56,664 nt of DNA from NCBI GenBank assembly GCA_003552625.1, contig PUNM01000068.1, forward strand, positions 1-56,664, in the 5' to 3' direction. Below the pieces are notes generated by a model. That model saw only the letters and a program-made list of their open reading frames with translations. It was not told the DNA's origin and searched no databases. This DNA comes from Ectothiorhodospiraceae bacterium (GTDB lineage Bacteria > Pseudomonadota > Gammaproteobacteria > Nitrococcales > Halorhodospiraceae). Below, in pieces: positions 25,068-34,946 of the stretch (within the stretch, counting starts at the first letter, position 1; every line of letters starts with the position of its first letter). The translations under genes were made by a program, and so were the position numbers.

Positions 25068-27274
25068 AGGTCGATGAGGTCCATGTGCAGCCGGCCCTCG
25101 CGCTCCCATTGGTGCACCAGGCGTGCTGCCTCGGCCTGGGTCGATGCCTCTCCGTGTTCGAAGAGAATCACGGCGAGCGCCGTGCGCACGCCGGCTCCCA
25201 CGGTGTTGCGCTTGCCGCAGGCGTAGAGCACCGCGTCGCGGCGTCGGACCCATTCGAGCACGTCGGCTCCGGCCTCCAGCATTCGGTCCTGGATGTAGCT
25301 ACCGTCCTCCATGTCGCGGGAGAAGGCGAGATCAACGCGGGTGAGCACCCCGCGGTCCTGCCACGCCTCGATCTCCCGGGCGTAGAAGTAGTCGCCACGT
25401 CGGCGCCGGTTGCCGAAGATCAGCCAGACGGGGCCCGTGCCCGCCTGGCAGGCGCGCTCGGCAATGAATCCTACGAAGGGGGCGATTCCGCACCCGGCGG
25501 CAATAAGGATGATCGGTCGTGCCGGATTGGCCGGAGGGTGGAAGGAGTCGTGAGTACGGATCGTGCCCTCAATCTGCTCGCCTAGCGCCAGGCGACGGCA
25601 GAGCAGGCCGGAGGCCTTACCGGGACGCACCTGCTCTTGCTCGTCAACACGGCTGGTTACGGCCACGGTCAGCCGGAGCCGGTACGGATCTTCCAGGGGG
25701 GTACTGCCGATGGAGTAGGGACGTGGAGGCTCGCCTTGTCCGGGGCGGATCAGAAGCAGATCACCGGGCCGATAGTCGAGGACCTTCTCGCTCTCCAACT
25801 CCAGGCGCCAGACCTCGTGGGTGACCGGGTCGTGGGGGTCGTTGAGTTGCTCCCGTGCGGCCAGGGTGAGCTGCACTGGTAGATCACCGGGCGGCGGTGT
25901 GGGGGTGTCGCTGGTCAGGCCGAGGGATTGAGCGATCTCCGGGAGCCAGCGCTGCCAGGTTGTGCCAGGCTCTCCGTCCGCCCGGGCCATGGGGAGGAAC
26001 TCCTCGCTACCAGCCCCGCGCAGGGCACTGCGCAGCGTCTCACCTGCCGCGCAAAAGCGGCGGTAGCTGGAGTCGCCCAGGGCAAAGAGTGCGCAGCGGC
26101 AGCCGCTGAGGTCGGCTCCCGGCAGGGCGCTGAGAAAGCCGCGCCCGGAATCGGGCATCACACCGTCGCCAGTGGTGGAAACGAGGATGAGCGTATGGCG
26201 GAAGCGGTGCAGGTCCTCCGGGGTCAGCGTCGCCAGAGATCCCTCCGCGACGCGCCCTCCCGCGCTGCGCAGGGCCTGCGCCGTCGCGGCGGCGAGGCGT
26301 GCGGCCGTACCCGTCTGGCTGGCGTGAGCAACCAGGATCTGGGCTCCGGCATCTGCCCGGCGGCGGCCGCGGATCCTCCTTCGCGCCCAGAGCCAGAGGC
26401 CGCTGACGAGCAGGAAGAGCAGTACGGTGGCGGCGAAGAGGTTGAGAAGCCCGGACCAGGGCCCGGCCCAGGTCCCCTCGTGGATCGCCTTGACCCACCC
26501 CGGATAGGGGGCGATGTCGGTCGTTGCATTGCGCTGGATTACAAGATCCCTTCGCCCATCCGCATCGCTGCCGTGGATGACCCATGCCGAGCGGTCCTTG
26601 CGCTCCATGCTGTGGATTCCGGTCAGGCCGGTGGCCTGGGCGCGGTCGAGAGCAGCAGTGATGGGCAGCCGCGGGGCGTCGCGGTCGATCTCCGGCAGTG
26701 TGGGCGTGCCGAGATCCCGCGCCATCAGTGCACCCGTGACCGACAGCGTTAGCACCAATGGCAGAGTGAGCCAACCGAGTCCGTTGTGCCAATGGTTCAG
26801 GCCGCGGCGCAGGCGGGGCCACGCGAGCCACGGACCGAGGATGAGGATCGCGATGAGTACGTAGTTGGTGGCTTCGACCAGCCAGTCGAGGTCGAGCAGC
26901 AGGTCTTTGTGCAGGTGGCGAACGACGCGGAAGAAATCGGCTCCGGTGGATCGTTCGCCGAGTGCCGCGGCGTCCTCAAGACGGTACGCGTGCACGGTGC
27001 GCCGCCCGTCGGCGCTTTTCTCCAGGAGGGCCACACCGCCATCCTCGAGGCGCAGCGCACGGGTGCGTTGACGCGGATCGTGGCGCTCGACGATGGCGCG
27101 CAAGTCCTCGAGCGGGGCGGGTTCCTCCGCGGCGGGCGCGCCGACCGTGTCATGGACCACGGGCTCGAGAGCCAGCAGGCCCCCGGTGACGATGGTCACG
27201 AGCAGCAGCGGCGCGAGAACAAGCGTCAGCCACCGGTGAAGGAAGCTAGAGAAGCGTCGGAGGCCTGCGCGCAT
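25064..27274 (-). CDS. PepSY-TM / flavodoxin / FNR-type reductase fusion
   Basis: This 736-aa membrane flavoprotein has an N-terminal PepSY-associated four-helix membrane module (about 1-305, starting FLHRWLTLVLAPLLLVTIVTGG). A flavodoxin domain follows (about 318-460, FMN loop in VAHASQTGTAARLA, VSTTGDGVMPDS, FALGDSSYRRFC), and then a CysJ-like FAD/NADPH reductase (about 480-736; RPYSIGSTP for FAD, AAGCGIAPFVGFI and YACGKRNTVGAGVR for NADPH). Electrons would pass from NADPH through FAD and FMN to the membrane module and perhaps to periplasmic metal complexes. Such fusions are known near iron-uptake genes; none is adjacent here. Confidence 0.88.
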   Translation of the reverse strand: MRAGLRRFSSFLHRWLTLVLAPLLLVTIVTGGLLALEPVVHDTVGAPAAEEPAPLEDLRAIVERHDPRQRTRALRLEDGGVALLEKSADGRRTVHAYRLEDAAALGERSTGADFFRVVRHLHKDLLLDLDWLVEATNYVLIAILILGPWLAWPRLRRGLNHWHNGLGWLTLPLVLTLSVTGALMARDLGTPTLPEIDRDAPRLPITAALDRAQATGLTGIHSMERKDRSAWVIHGSDADGRRDLVIQRNATTDIAPYPGWVKAIHEGTWAGPWSGLLNLFAATVLLFLLVSGLWLWARRRIRGRRRADAGAQILVAHASQTGTAARLAAATAQALRSAGGRVAEGSLATLTPEDLHRFRHTLILVSTTGDGVMPDSGRGFLSALPGADLSGCRCALFALGDSSYRRFCAAGETLRSALRGAGSEEFLPMARADGEPGTTWQRWLPEIAQSLGLTSDTPTPPPGDLPVQLTLAAREQLNDPHDPVTHEVWRLELESEKVLDYRPGDLLLIRPGQGEPPRPYSIGSTPLEDPYRLRLTVAVTSRVDEQEQVRPGKASGLLCRRLALGEQIEGTIRTHDSFHPPANPARPIILIAAGCGIAPFVGFIAERACQAGTGPVWLIFGNRRRRGDYFYAREIEAWQDRGVLTRVDLAFSRDMEDGSYIQDRMLEAGADVLEWVRRRDAVLYACGKRNTVGAGVRTALAVILFEHGEASTQAEAARLVHQWEREGRLHMDLIDL

Positions 27275-27382
27275 ACCAATCCCTGTTGGTCACATATCCC
27301 TACGGGGTCCCGCTCAAGTATGGCGCCCCGCTAATGCGCCGCAACATCTTCGCCGTGATTCCACCGAAGACCGTGAACCAGG

Positions 27383-28282
27383 TTAGCTGCGGTGCAGGAT
27401 CTCCTTGAGGGCCTCCTCCAGGGTCGGGTACTCGAAAGTGAATCCGGCGTCGAGTAAGTGCTTGGGCCGCATGCGCGCCCCGGTGAGCAGAATACGGGAC
27501 ATCTCGCCGAAGGCCAGGCGCAGAACCGGTGCCGGTGCCGGCAGGAACGCCGGCCGTTTGAGGTGGCGGGCGAGGGTGCGCGTAAACTCGGCGTTGGTGA
27601 CCGGCTCCGGGGCCGAGGCATTGAAGGCGCCCGAGAGCTCCGGGTGATCGAGCAGAAAGAGGATAATGCGGACCAGGTCCGCGCGATGGACCCACGGCAT
27701 GTACTGCGACCCGTCACCGAGCGGGCCGCCGAGGCCGAGCTTGAACGGTGTCAGCAGCTTGGCGAGAGTCCCGCCATCGCGGTCGAGGACCAGACCGATG
27801 CGCATGCGCGCAACCCGCACACCGTAGGCCTCGGCCTGCTGTGCGGTCTCTTCCCAGCGGGCGCAAAGCTCGTGGACGAATTCCGGATTCGGCGGGGTTT
27901 CCTCCGTGACTTCCGCGTCGCCCTGATCACCGTAGTAGCCCATTGCCGACGCGGAGATCAGGACGCGTGGCGGGGTCTTTGCCTGGGCGCACAGATCCAC
28001 TACGGCCTGGGTCGCCTCCAGCCTGGAACTCATCAGGCGCCGCTTCTTGGCTTCCGTCCAGCGGCCCTCGGCGATCGACTCACCCGCAAGGTTGATCACC
28101 GCCTCCGGCTCCACGTCGGCGAAATCTAGGGCGTTCGCGCGCACGTCGGTACGCGGTGGCAGTGCATCCCGGGCGCGATCCGGGTTGCGGGAGACGACGA
28201 GCAGCTCATGGCCGCGTTCATGCAGACGGGTGGTGAGAAGCCGGCCAACGAAACCGGTCCCGCCGGTAATGAGAATGCGCAT
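27383..28282 (-). CDS. TIGR01777-family NAD-dependent epimerase/dehydratase (YfcH-like)
   Basis: This 299-aa extended short-chain dehydrogenase starts with the NAD(P)-binding loop ITGGTGFVGRLLTTRL. INLAGESIAEGRWT, SASAMGYYGDQG and the C-terminal block RPAFLPAPAPVLRLAFGEM...LLTGARMRPKHLLDAGFTFEYPTLEEALKEIL define the TIGR01777/YfcH family. It probably binds NADP(H); no substrate is known. In other bacteria members accompany division-inhibitor SulA annotations, which are considered erroneous. It appears to be a single-gene unit. Confidence 0.9.
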   Translation of the reverse strand: MRILITGGTGFVGRLLTTRLHERGHELLVVSRNPDRARDALPPRTDVRANALDFADVEPEAVINLAGESIAEGRWTEAKKRRLMSSRLEATQAVVDLCAQAKTPPRVLISASAMGYYGDQGDAEVTEETPPNPEFVHELCARWEETAQQAEAYGVRVARMRIGLVLDRDGGTLAKLLTPFKLGLGGPLGDGSQYMPWVHRADLVRIILFLLDHPELSGAFNASAPEPVTNAEFTRTLARHLKRPAFLPAPAPVLRLAFGEMSRILLTGARMRPKHLLDAGFTFEYPTLEEALKEILHRS

Positions 28283-28395
28283 GGTCGTCCCTCCGATGGC
28301 TAGTGCGCCCTACCTCTTCAGCGTACCGCGTTGTGAACTGCTCGCAAGTGCCTTTGAGGCGGCCGACCCGCGGCCGACCGCCCCCCGGCCGCTCT

Positions 28396-30540
28396 TTAGC
28401 GGGGATTGTCGGCGCGGTCTGTCGATTGCGCCTCGTGCCCGGTATCTCCTTTAGCAGTTAGCGGCTCAGACACCTGTTCCGATGACGTGCCATCCGCCCG
28501 GGCAAGCCGCAGCGGTGGCGCGTGCCCAGAGCGGTCTTCGCCGAAGTACAGCGTCCGGTGCGGGTACGGGATTTCGATACCGGCGGCGTCCAGGTGCTTC
28601 TTGACCAGGCCGTTGTAGGCGCGGCCGACGGCCCACTGCATGCCGGGGGCTGTCTTGATTCGCACCCGGATGTTTACCGAGCTGTCACCCATGGAGGCGA
28701 CGCCGTCCACCGAGAACTCGCCGTAAAGAGCGTTGCGGATATCCGCATCGGGGTGTTGCTTGAGGTCTTCGTAGGCTGCCTCCAGGTGCGGAGTGACCTC
28801 GTCCACATCCTCGCGGTAGGCCACGCCGTAATTGCCCACGTGGTAAGCGAAGTGGCGCGTGAAGTTGGAGATGCTGTCCACCGACGAGAACGGGATGAAG
28901 TGGTATGTACCGAACAGGTCCCGGATGTTGACTGAGCGGATGGTCAGCTTCTCCACCGTGCCGGTGACGCCGGCGGCGGTGATGATATCGCCCACGTCGA
29001 TGGCGTTCTCGAGCTGGATGAAGACCCCGGTGATAATGTCCTGTACCAGCTTCTGGGCGCCGAAACCGATGGCCAGGCCGAGGACACCGGCACCGGCGAT
29101 CAGCGGGCCGATATTAATGCCGATCTCGGCGAGGACAATCATCACGGTCAGCGTGACCAGGACAATGGCCACGGCGTTACGGAAGAGGGTGAGCAGGGTC
29201 TGCTCGCGGGCAGAGGGCCGCCCCTTGCCCACGTCGGGGTTGAGCCGGTGCTCGATCCAGCTCGCCGCTGCCAGCCACAGCGCGGTGGCGGCGAGGAGCA
29301 CGACGGCAACGGAGAGGATCACGCCCAGCGTCTGCAGCCCGGCCTCGGAGGCCAACCAGCCAGTGAAGTCGATCAGCTCCCAGGCGTCGAGCACGGTGGC
29401 GACCACCACGGCGACGATGCCGAAGCGCACGGCCTTCAGGGCGATCGGGACGTAGGCGTTGAGGCGTTGCTCGAGCAGCGGGAAGTGCCGGCGCCGCTCG
29501 CTGCTGAGCTGGATCTTCTTCGCCGTTGCCTGGCTGAGAACGATGGCCAGGAATGCACCGGCGGCGACCGCCAGGAAGGTCTGCAGAGTGGCCTGCGCCA
29601 TGAACGCCAGCGCATAGTCCGGCTGGGTGATGGTGACGATCGCCAGGGCGCCGAAGTAGAGGATGACGACCCAGTGCCAGACCCAGGCCAGGGAGGAGAG
29701 CACGGTCCGGGTGAAGAGCAGTTTCGAGGCTGCAGCCTGCTCCTGGAGGCGCTCGCGGACCTCGTCCCGGTTGCGCAGGGCGATGACCAGCGCATAGAAA
29801 AAGGCCAGGACCATGACGATGAGCACCACAACCTGGCCCAGCGCCGTGGAGACCGCCTGGGACACCAGCGGTGCCAGGAAAAGGAGGCCGTAACCGATAA
29901 GCCCGGCGATCCGCGCCAGGCGCGTGTTCCAGTAGCGGGCGTGGGCGTCATCGGTCGGTATCAGGCGCAGCTGAGGATTGCGGCTGGCGAAGAGGACGCG
30001 CAGGAACGCCTTGAACCCCTCCACCATCAGAAAGGCGTTCAGGAACAGGGATTGCCGCGTCTCCATCGTGCCGAGCTCGCCGACTGCCGACAGAGCGATG
30101 GCGTAACCGGCCACCCAGGCGAGGAAAATGGTGCTCAAATCGGCCACGGCTGCGCCCAGAACGCCCACTGTGCGGCGCACGGTACGCAGGCGGACATCGC
30201 CCTTCTGTGCCCAGCTCTCGGCCCGGTTGAAGACCGGACGGGCTAAGGGCCGGAGCAGCAAAAGCAGGCCGATGGTCACGAGGATGATCAGGCCCAGGTC
30301 GGTCAGCTCTGCTCCAAGAGCCAGGAGTTGGCTGCCCAGGTCCTCGCCCTCAAGGCCCTGGAAGAGTGCGCTCAGCTCGCGCAGCTCCTCGCCGATGCTC
30401 TGCGCCATGCCCTGGGTCAGGTCTGCAACGCCGCGGGCGGGGGCTGTGGGGTCGTCGTCGGCGATGGCCAGGGAGGGGATCGCGAGGGTAAGTAGCGCGA
30501 GCAGCAGCCGCAGCGGGATGCGCAAGGGGCCTTGATTCAC
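28396..30540 (-). CDS. Mechanosensitive ion channel, MscS family, large type
   Basis: This 714-aa channel releases solutes during hypo-osmotic shock, which fits a halophile. GTG 30540 lies behind AGGAGG (7-nt spacing) and gives a signal-peptide start (RLLLALLTLAIPSLAIADDDP). The upstream 53 codons lack such features. About ten membrane helices follow. The pore-lining helix and beta domain are in GVLGLAIGFGAQKLVQDIITGVFIQLENAIDVGD. C-terminal soluble residues include TVEKLTIRSVNIRDL. The Ser/Gly-rich C-terminus ends ADNPR. It resembles the YbdG/MscM-type members with extra helices rather than small MscS. Confidence 0.88.
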   Translation of the reverse strand: MNQGPLRIPLRLLLALLTLAIPSLAIADDDPTAPARGVADLTQGMAQSIGEELRELSALFQGLEGEDLGSQLLALGAELTDLGLIILVTIGLLLLLRPLARPVFNRAESWAQKGDVRLRTVRRTVGVLGAAVADLSTIFLAWVAGYAIALSAVGELGTMETRQSLFLNAFLMVEGFKAFLRVLFASRNPQLRLIPTDDAHARYWNTRLARIAGLIGYGLLFLAPLVSQAVSTALGQVVVLIVMVLAFFYALVIALRNRDEVRERLQEQAAASKLLFTRTVLSSLAWVWHWVVILYFGALAIVTITQPDYALAFMAQATLQTFLAVAAGAFLAIVLSQATAKKIQLSSERRRHFPLLEQRLNAYVPIALKAVRFGIVAVVVATVLDAWELIDFTGWLASEAGLQTLGVILSVAVVLLAATALWLAAASWIEHRLNPDVGKGRPSAREQTLLTLFRNAVAIVLVTLTVMIVLAEIGINIGPLIAGAGVLGLAIGFGAQKLVQDIITGVFIQLENAIDVGDIITAAGVTGTVEKLTIRSVNIRDLFGTYHFIPFSSVDSISNFTRHFAYHVGNYGVAYREDVDEVTPHLEAAYEDLKQHPDADIRNALYGEFSVDGVASMGDSSVNIRVRIKTAPGMQWAVGRAYNGLVKKHLDAAGIEIPYPHRTLYFGEDRSGHAPPLRLARADGTSSEQVSEPLTAKGDTGHEAQSTDRADNPR

Positions 30541-30651
30541 GGCGGGACCTCCTGTTCCGAAGAGTACGTCGCGTAAGGTAACGGTTTTGCCGGGTGCCCT
30601 GCCAGGTACCCATTGCGCCACCGTATTGGGGACCCCGGCCCGGTGGTTGCG

Positions 30652-30657
30652 TATAAT
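30652..30657 (+). promoter_or_regulatory. TATAAT -10 element for the small gene at 30683
   Basis: A perfect -10 hexamer lies 25 bp before the ATG. The nearest -35 candidate (TTGGGG, 30626-30631) has a 20-bp spacer, longer than ideal. Transcription would begin close to 30664, giving a leader that contains only the ribosome site. Confidence 0.45.
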
Positions 30658-30682
30658 GGAGAGAGCTTGGAGGGAGGCGTCG

Positions 30683-30835
30683 ATGAACTGGCTACGCATG
30701 GTTCCGTGGGCACTACGCGCCGCGCGGCTGGCGAAAAGCGCTGAGCAGGTCCGGCGGGAGCGCGGTGGTCAGCGCGTCAGCGGGTACGATACCGGCAAGG
30801 CTGCGGGCCGGGCGCTGCGGCGGCTGATCAAGTAA
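30683..30835 (+). CDS. Small basic hypothetical protein (50 aa)
   Basis: ATG 30683 follows GGAGGGAGG and a consensus -10. The product begins MNWLRMVPWALRAARLAK and ends GKAAGRALRRLIK. It is Arg/Lys-rich and amphipathic at both ends, which is unusual in this acidic proteome; it might bind membrane or nucleic acid. No family recognised. The strong signals support a real gene. Confidence 0.55.
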   Translation: MNWLRMVPWALRAARLAKSAEQVRRERGGQRVSGYDTGKAAGRALRRLIK

Positions 30836-30872
30836 CCCGGGGTGCGTTGACGGGCGGGGCTGCGGGCGTTGC

Positions 30873-32570
30873 TCAGCCCCCGCCGGCCGACGGACTGGGC
30901 TCACCCGGGGGCTGCAACTCCCGGCGCAGGATCTTCCCGCTCGGCGTCTTCGGCAGTTCTTCCACGAAATACAGCTCGCGCGGTGCCACGGTGGCGCCCA
31001 GACGCTGTCGGGCGTGGGCGATGAGGTCCCTGCGCAGGCGCACCGGATCCTGCGGCGAGCGCCGCAGGATCACCCAGGCTGCGACGAGCGCCCCGGCCAC
31101 CGGGTCCGGCACGCCGGCGACCCCGCATTCGACCACCTCCGGGTGGTGGTTGAGGACGGCTTCCACCTCGGCCGGGCCCACCATGTGCCCAGCGGTCTTG
31201 ATGACATCATCGATACGGCCGATAAAGCGCAGCTCACCGTGCTCGTCGCGCTGCGCCAGATCGCCGGAGCGATACCAGCTGTCGGCGAAGGCCTCCCGAT
31301 AGCGCTCCGGGGCCCCGAGATAGGCGCGGAACATCGATGGCCAGCCGCGCCGGACCAGGATCTCGCCAGTCTCGCCGGGTGTTTCAACCGGCTGGACCGT
31401 GTCGCCATCCACATGCCCGAGGCAGAGTTCGATCCCCGGTGTCGGCCGCCCCATGCGTCCAGGAGTGACCGGGTCGTCGCCGTACTGGGCGGTCATGATG
31501 GCTCCGGTTTCCGACTGCCACCAGGCGTCCCGGGTGGGGAGGCCGAAGTGCTTCTGCGTCCACTCGGTCAAGGCCGGATCGAGGGGCTCCCCGGTACTAA
31601 AGATCCGCTCAAGGGCGGGGAATTCGTAGCCGGACAACGCCTCGCTGCCGGCGCGTCGGAGCAGTCGCAGGGCCGTAGGTGCCGTAAACCAGCACGCTAC
31701 GGCCTCGCTGCTGAGGATCTCGTACCAGCGCCGTGCATCGAACTCGCCTTCATCGACAACGAGGGTGGATCCGCAGAGCAGCGGGGCCAGGATGCCGTAG
31801 GAGACGCCGGTCACCCAGCCCGGATCCGCCGTGCACCAGTAGCGGGTGCCTGGTTCCAGCCCCAGAACAAGGCGCCCTGTAGCGATGTGAGCGGCCGCGG
31901 CACGGTGGACGTGGAGGACGCCCTTGGGCGGGCCGGTGGTGCCGCTGGTGAAGTGCAGTAGGGCTGGAAATTCGGCTCGCGTGGCCAGCGCGGGCGGATG
32001 CGGATCCTCCGGGCCGGCGCAGAAGTTCGCCCAGGACTCGGCGCCGGGGGCCTCGCCGTCGATCAGGACTACGTGCTGCAGCGCCGGCAGGGCGCCGCGG
32101 ATGGGGGCGATTCGCTCGCGATAGAGTCGCTCGGTGGTCACGACAACGCGGGCTTCCCCGAGCTCCAGCCGGCGTCGGATCGGTTCGGGCCCGTAGATGG
32201 AGAAGAGCGGCGCGTAGACGGCGCCGTGGCGGAGCGTCCCGAGCGCCGCCAGGTAGAGTTCCGGCCGGCGGGGGCCCAGGGTGCATACCCGCTCGGCCAG
32301 TCGGATGCCGCGCCGTTCCAGAGCGTGGGCAAAGCACCGGGCGCCACGACTGAGGTCGTCGTAGGTATAGACGCTGCGCTCGCCGCTGGCGCCGCGCCAG
32401 ATCAATGCGGGCTGCTCACCGCGGCCGGCGTGGATGTTGCGCTCCAGGCACTGGTAGGCGAGGTTCAGGCCGCCGTCTTCCTGAGCGGCGAGCCAGGACG
32501 ATTCGACCTCCTGCCAGGAGAGAAGGTTTGCGCTAGCGCCCATGGGCGGTTCGGGGTCCTGGTGATCCAC
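30873..32570 (-). CDS. Acyl-CoA synthetase (acetate-CoA ligase-like, AMP-forming)
   Basis: This 565-aa ANL-superfamily enzyme activates a carboxylic acid with ATP to an acyl-AMP and then to acyl-CoA. Motifs present: the P-loop TSGTTGPPKG (about residue 210), WCTADPGWVTG, WWQSETGAIM, YRSGDLAQRDEHGELRFIGRIDD, and the C-terminal catalytic lysine in PKTPSGKILRREL. Length and motifs are nearest to the Bacillus AcsA-type acetyl-CoA synthetase, but the exact acid is not deducible. It is divergent from ilvD with about 150 bp between them. It could recover acetate. Confidence 0.88.
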   Translation of the reverse strand: MDHQDPEPPMGASANLLSWQEVESSWLAAQEDGGLNLAYQCLERNIHAGRGEQPALIWRGASGERSVYTYDDLSRGARCFAHALERRGIRLAERVCTLGPRRPELYLAALGTLRHGAVYAPLFSIYGPEPIRRRLELGEARVVVTTERLYRERIAPIRGALPALQHVVLIDGEAPGAESWANFCAGPEDPHPPALATRAEFPALLHFTSGTTGPPKGVLHVHRAAAAHIATGRLVLGLEPGTRYWCTADPGWVTGVSYGILAPLLCGSTLVVDEGEFDARRWYEILSSEAVACWFTAPTALRLLRRAGSEALSGYEFPALERIFSTGEPLDPALTEWTQKHFGLPTRDAWWQSETGAIMTAQYGDDPVTPGRMGRPTPGIELCLGHVDGDTVQPVETPGETGEILVRRGWPSMFRAYLGAPERYREAFADSWYRSGDLAQRDEHGELRFIGRIDDVIKTAGHMVGPAEVEAVLNHHPEVVECGVAGVPDPVAGALVAAWVILRRSPQDPVRLRRDLIAHARQRLGATVAPRELYFVEELPKTPSGKILRRELQPPGEPSPSAGGG

Positions 32571-32720
32571 ACCCCGTTATCCTGGGTCCGGCGTATGCTG
32601 CAGCGCAAGAGTTGATGTTGTGCCGCAGGCGCGCACCAGCGTCGCCACTCACGCCAAAAGGCCGTTCTCCGGTATCCTAGGGAGATTGGCCGCAACCGCG
32701 AATCGGAAAAGGAGCACCCC

Positions 32721-34418
32721 ATGGCGGATAACCGTCGCAGCCGAGTGATCACGCAGGGTGTGGCGCGCACCCCGAACCGCGCCATGCTTCGTGCCGTCGG
32801 GTTCGAGGATGCCGACTTTGACAAGCCGATCATTGGCGTCGGCAACGCCCACAGCACGATCACTCCCTGCAATGTGGGCATCGGCGCCATGGCCCGGCGC
32901 GCTGAAGAGGCGCTGCGCGAGGCCGGGGCCATGCCCATGAAGTTCGGCACCATCACGATCTCTGACGGCATCTCGATGGGGACGGAAGGGATGAAGTACT
33001 CGCTGGTCTCCCGCGAGGTCATTGCCGACTCCATCGAGACGGTCGGCGGCGGGCAGCGTCTCGACGGAATGCTAGCGACAGGCGGGTGCGACAAGAACAT
33101 GCCGGGTGCCATGATCGCACTGGCCCGGCTCGATATTCCCGCCGTCTTCGTCTATGGCGGCACCATTAAGCCGGGGCATTACAAGGGTGAGGACCTGACC
33201 GTCGTCAGCGCTTTTGAAGCGGTGGGGCAGTACAACGCCGGCAAGCTCGCCCGCGAGGATCTGGAAGGTGTGGAGCGCAATGCGTGTCCAGGCGCGGGCT
33301 CCTGCGGCGGCATGTTCACGGCGAATACCATGTCCAGTGCCTTCGAGGCGATGGGCATGAGCCTAATGGGGTCCTCCACGGTCTCCGCCGAGGACGATGA
33401 GGCGCGCGACGTGGCGGCTGAGGCCGCCAAGGTTCTCATGGACGCCGTGCACCACGACCGCCGGCCGTCGCAGATGCTCACCCGCAAGGCCTTTGAGAAC
33501 GCCTTCGCAGTAGTGATGGCGCTCGGGGGCTCCACGAACGCTGTGCTTCACCTGCTGGCGATTGCCAATACGGCGGAAGTGCCGTTCACCATTGACGATG
33601 TCGAGGCCATTCGGCGGAAGGTGCCGGTGCTTTGCGATCTCAAGCCGTCGGGACGGTTCGTGACGAGCCAGTTCCACGAAGTTGGCGGCACGCCGCAGGT
33701 GATGCGGATTCTCCTCGAGCACGGGCTGCTGCACGGTGACTGTCTGACCATCACCGGGCAGACCATCGAGGAGCTGATCGGCCATCTGCCGGCCGAGCCG
33801 CCGGCTGATCAGGAGATCATCCTGCCCTTCGATCGCCCGCTCTACCCGCGGGGGCATCTGGCCATCCTGCGCGGCAATCTGGCCGAGGAGGGCGCTGTGG
33901 CCAAGGTAACCGGGATCAAACAGCGCCAGATCCGGGGCCCGGCACGCGTCTTCAACTCCGAGGAAGAGTGTCTGGAGGCGATCCTCGATGACGGGATCCA
34001 GGCCGGCGATGTCATCATCATCCGCTACGAGGGACCCAAGGGCGGGCCGGGCATGCGCGAGATGCTGGCGCCGACCTCGGCGATCATCGGCAAGGGGCTG
34101 GGCGATTCAGTGGGCCTGATCACTGACGGCCGGTTCTCCGGCGGTACCTACGGTATGGTGGTTGGTCACGTGGCGCCCGAGGCGTTCGATGGTGGCACAA
34201 TCGCTTTGGTCCAGGAGGGCGATCCGGTGCTCATCGATGCTGATGCCAACCGCCTGGAGCTGGAGGTCGAGGCGCAGGAGCTGGAGCGTCGGCGGGCAGC
34301 CTGGAAGGTGCCAAAGCCCCGCTACCGTCGCGGCGTGCTGGGCAAGTACGCGCGGCTTGCCGCTTCGGCAAGCCGCGGTGCGGTGACCGACGCCGACCTG
34401 TTCCCGGAAAACGATTGA
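32721..34418 (+). CDS. ilvD: Dihydroxy-acid dehydratase
   Basis: This 565-aa iron-sulfur dehydratase makes the 2-oxo acid precursors of valine, leucine and isoleucine. The cluster cysteines lie in [13 protein letters not shown] and [17 protein letters not shown]. Other family motifs are [38 protein letters not shown] and [14 protein letters not shown]. The length fits the shorter clade (about 560 aa) rather than the 616-aa E. coli type. ATG 32721 follows AAAAGGAG. A 12-bp perfect hairpin lies inside the 3' end of the gene. No attenuator leader peptide was found upstream. Confidence 0.96.
   Translation: MADNRRSRVITQGVARTPNRAMLRAVGFEDADFDKPIIGVGNAHSTITPCNVGIGAMARRAEEALREAGAMPMKFGTITISDGISMGTEGMKYSLVSREVIADSIETVGGGQRLDGMLATGGCDKNMPGAMIALARLDIPAVFVYGGTIKPGHYKGEDLTVVSAFEAVGQYNAGKLAREDLEGVERNACPGAGSCGGMFTANTMSSAFEAMGMSLMGSSTVSAEDDEARDVAAEAAKVLMDAVHHDRRPSQMLTRKAFENAFAVVMALGGSTNAVLHLLAIANTAEVPFTIDDVEAIRRKVPVLCDLKPSGRFVTSQFHEVGGTPQVMRILLEHGLLHGDCLTITGQTIEELIGHLPAEPPADQEIILPFDRPLYPRGHLAILRGNLAEEGAVAKVTGIKQRQIRGPARVFNSEEECLEAILDDGIQAGDVIIIRYEGPKGGPGMREMLAPTSAIIGKGLGDSVGLITDGRFSGGTYGMVVGHVAPEAFDGGTIALVQEGDPVLIDADANRLELEVEAQELERRRAAWKVPKPRYRRGVLGKYARLAASASRGAVTDADLFPEND
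34351..34377. repeat. 12-bp perfect hairpin inside the 3' end of ilvD
   Basis: CGCGGCTTGCCG and CGGCAAGCCGCG are perfect inverted arms around a CTT loop. They encode part of the LAASASRGA stretch near the ilvD C-terminus, about 40 bp before its stop. A stem this long inside a gene is unusual; it may protect or separate the ilvD transcript from the following CBS gene. Confidence 0.6.
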
Positions 34419-34474
34419 CAACCCGAACCCGCTGCTTGGTGTCGGGAGAAGACGGCAAAATCAGGAGTATGCCG

Positions 34475-34912
34475 ATGAAGCTTCCAGAGATCATGACCGA
34501 CAAGGTCATCACCGGTCAGCCGGATGAAGGGCTGCGTGAGGCGTTCTTCAAGATGCGCCACAACCACATCCGCCATCTGCCCGTGGTCGATGCGGATATG
34601 AAGCTGCTGGGGATCGTCACCGACCGGGATCTGCGGCGCCCCGACTGGGTGGATGAGGCGCCGGATATCTCCCACGTCTACTATCTGGACGACAACATGG
34701 CGCTGAAAAACGTCATGACCCGCAACCCGATCGTTGTTCACACCTATGACCCGGTGCAGCGTGCGGCACAGGTCATGCGCGAGAATCGCTTCGGTGCCCT
34801 GCCGGTGCTCAATAAGGAGGAGCGCCTTGTCGGTATGGTCTCCGCTGTGGATATGCTCCAGATCCTCGAGGAGATGCTCGACAAGTTCGGTTCGCCGGAG
34901 GGTGTAGGCTGA
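34475..34912 (+). CDS. Two-CBS-domain protein
   Basis: This 145-aa protein consists of two CBS repeats, which bind adenosine nucleotides and regulate enzymes or channels: residues 4-60 (KLPEIMTDKVITGQPDEGLREAFFKMRHNHIRHLPVVDADMKLLGIVTDRDL) and about 80-140 (NVMTRNPIVVHTYDPVQRAAQVMRENRFGALPVLN). ATG 34475 lies 7 bases after AGGAG and is better spaced than the ATG two codons earlier. It follows ilvD by 56 bp and precedes a membrane protein by 34 bp, so it may belong to one transcript. Partner unknown. Confidence 0.88.
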   Translation: MKLPEIMTDKVITGQPDEGLREAFFKMRHNHIRHLPVVDADMKLLGIVTDRDLRRPDWVDEAPDISHVYYLDDNMALKNVMTRNPIVVHTYDPVQRAAQVMRENRFGALPVLNKEERLVGMVSAVDMLQILEEMLDKFGSPEGVG

Positions 34913-34946
34913 GCCGCGGCGGGCGAGGCGGCACGGGGGAGGCGTT

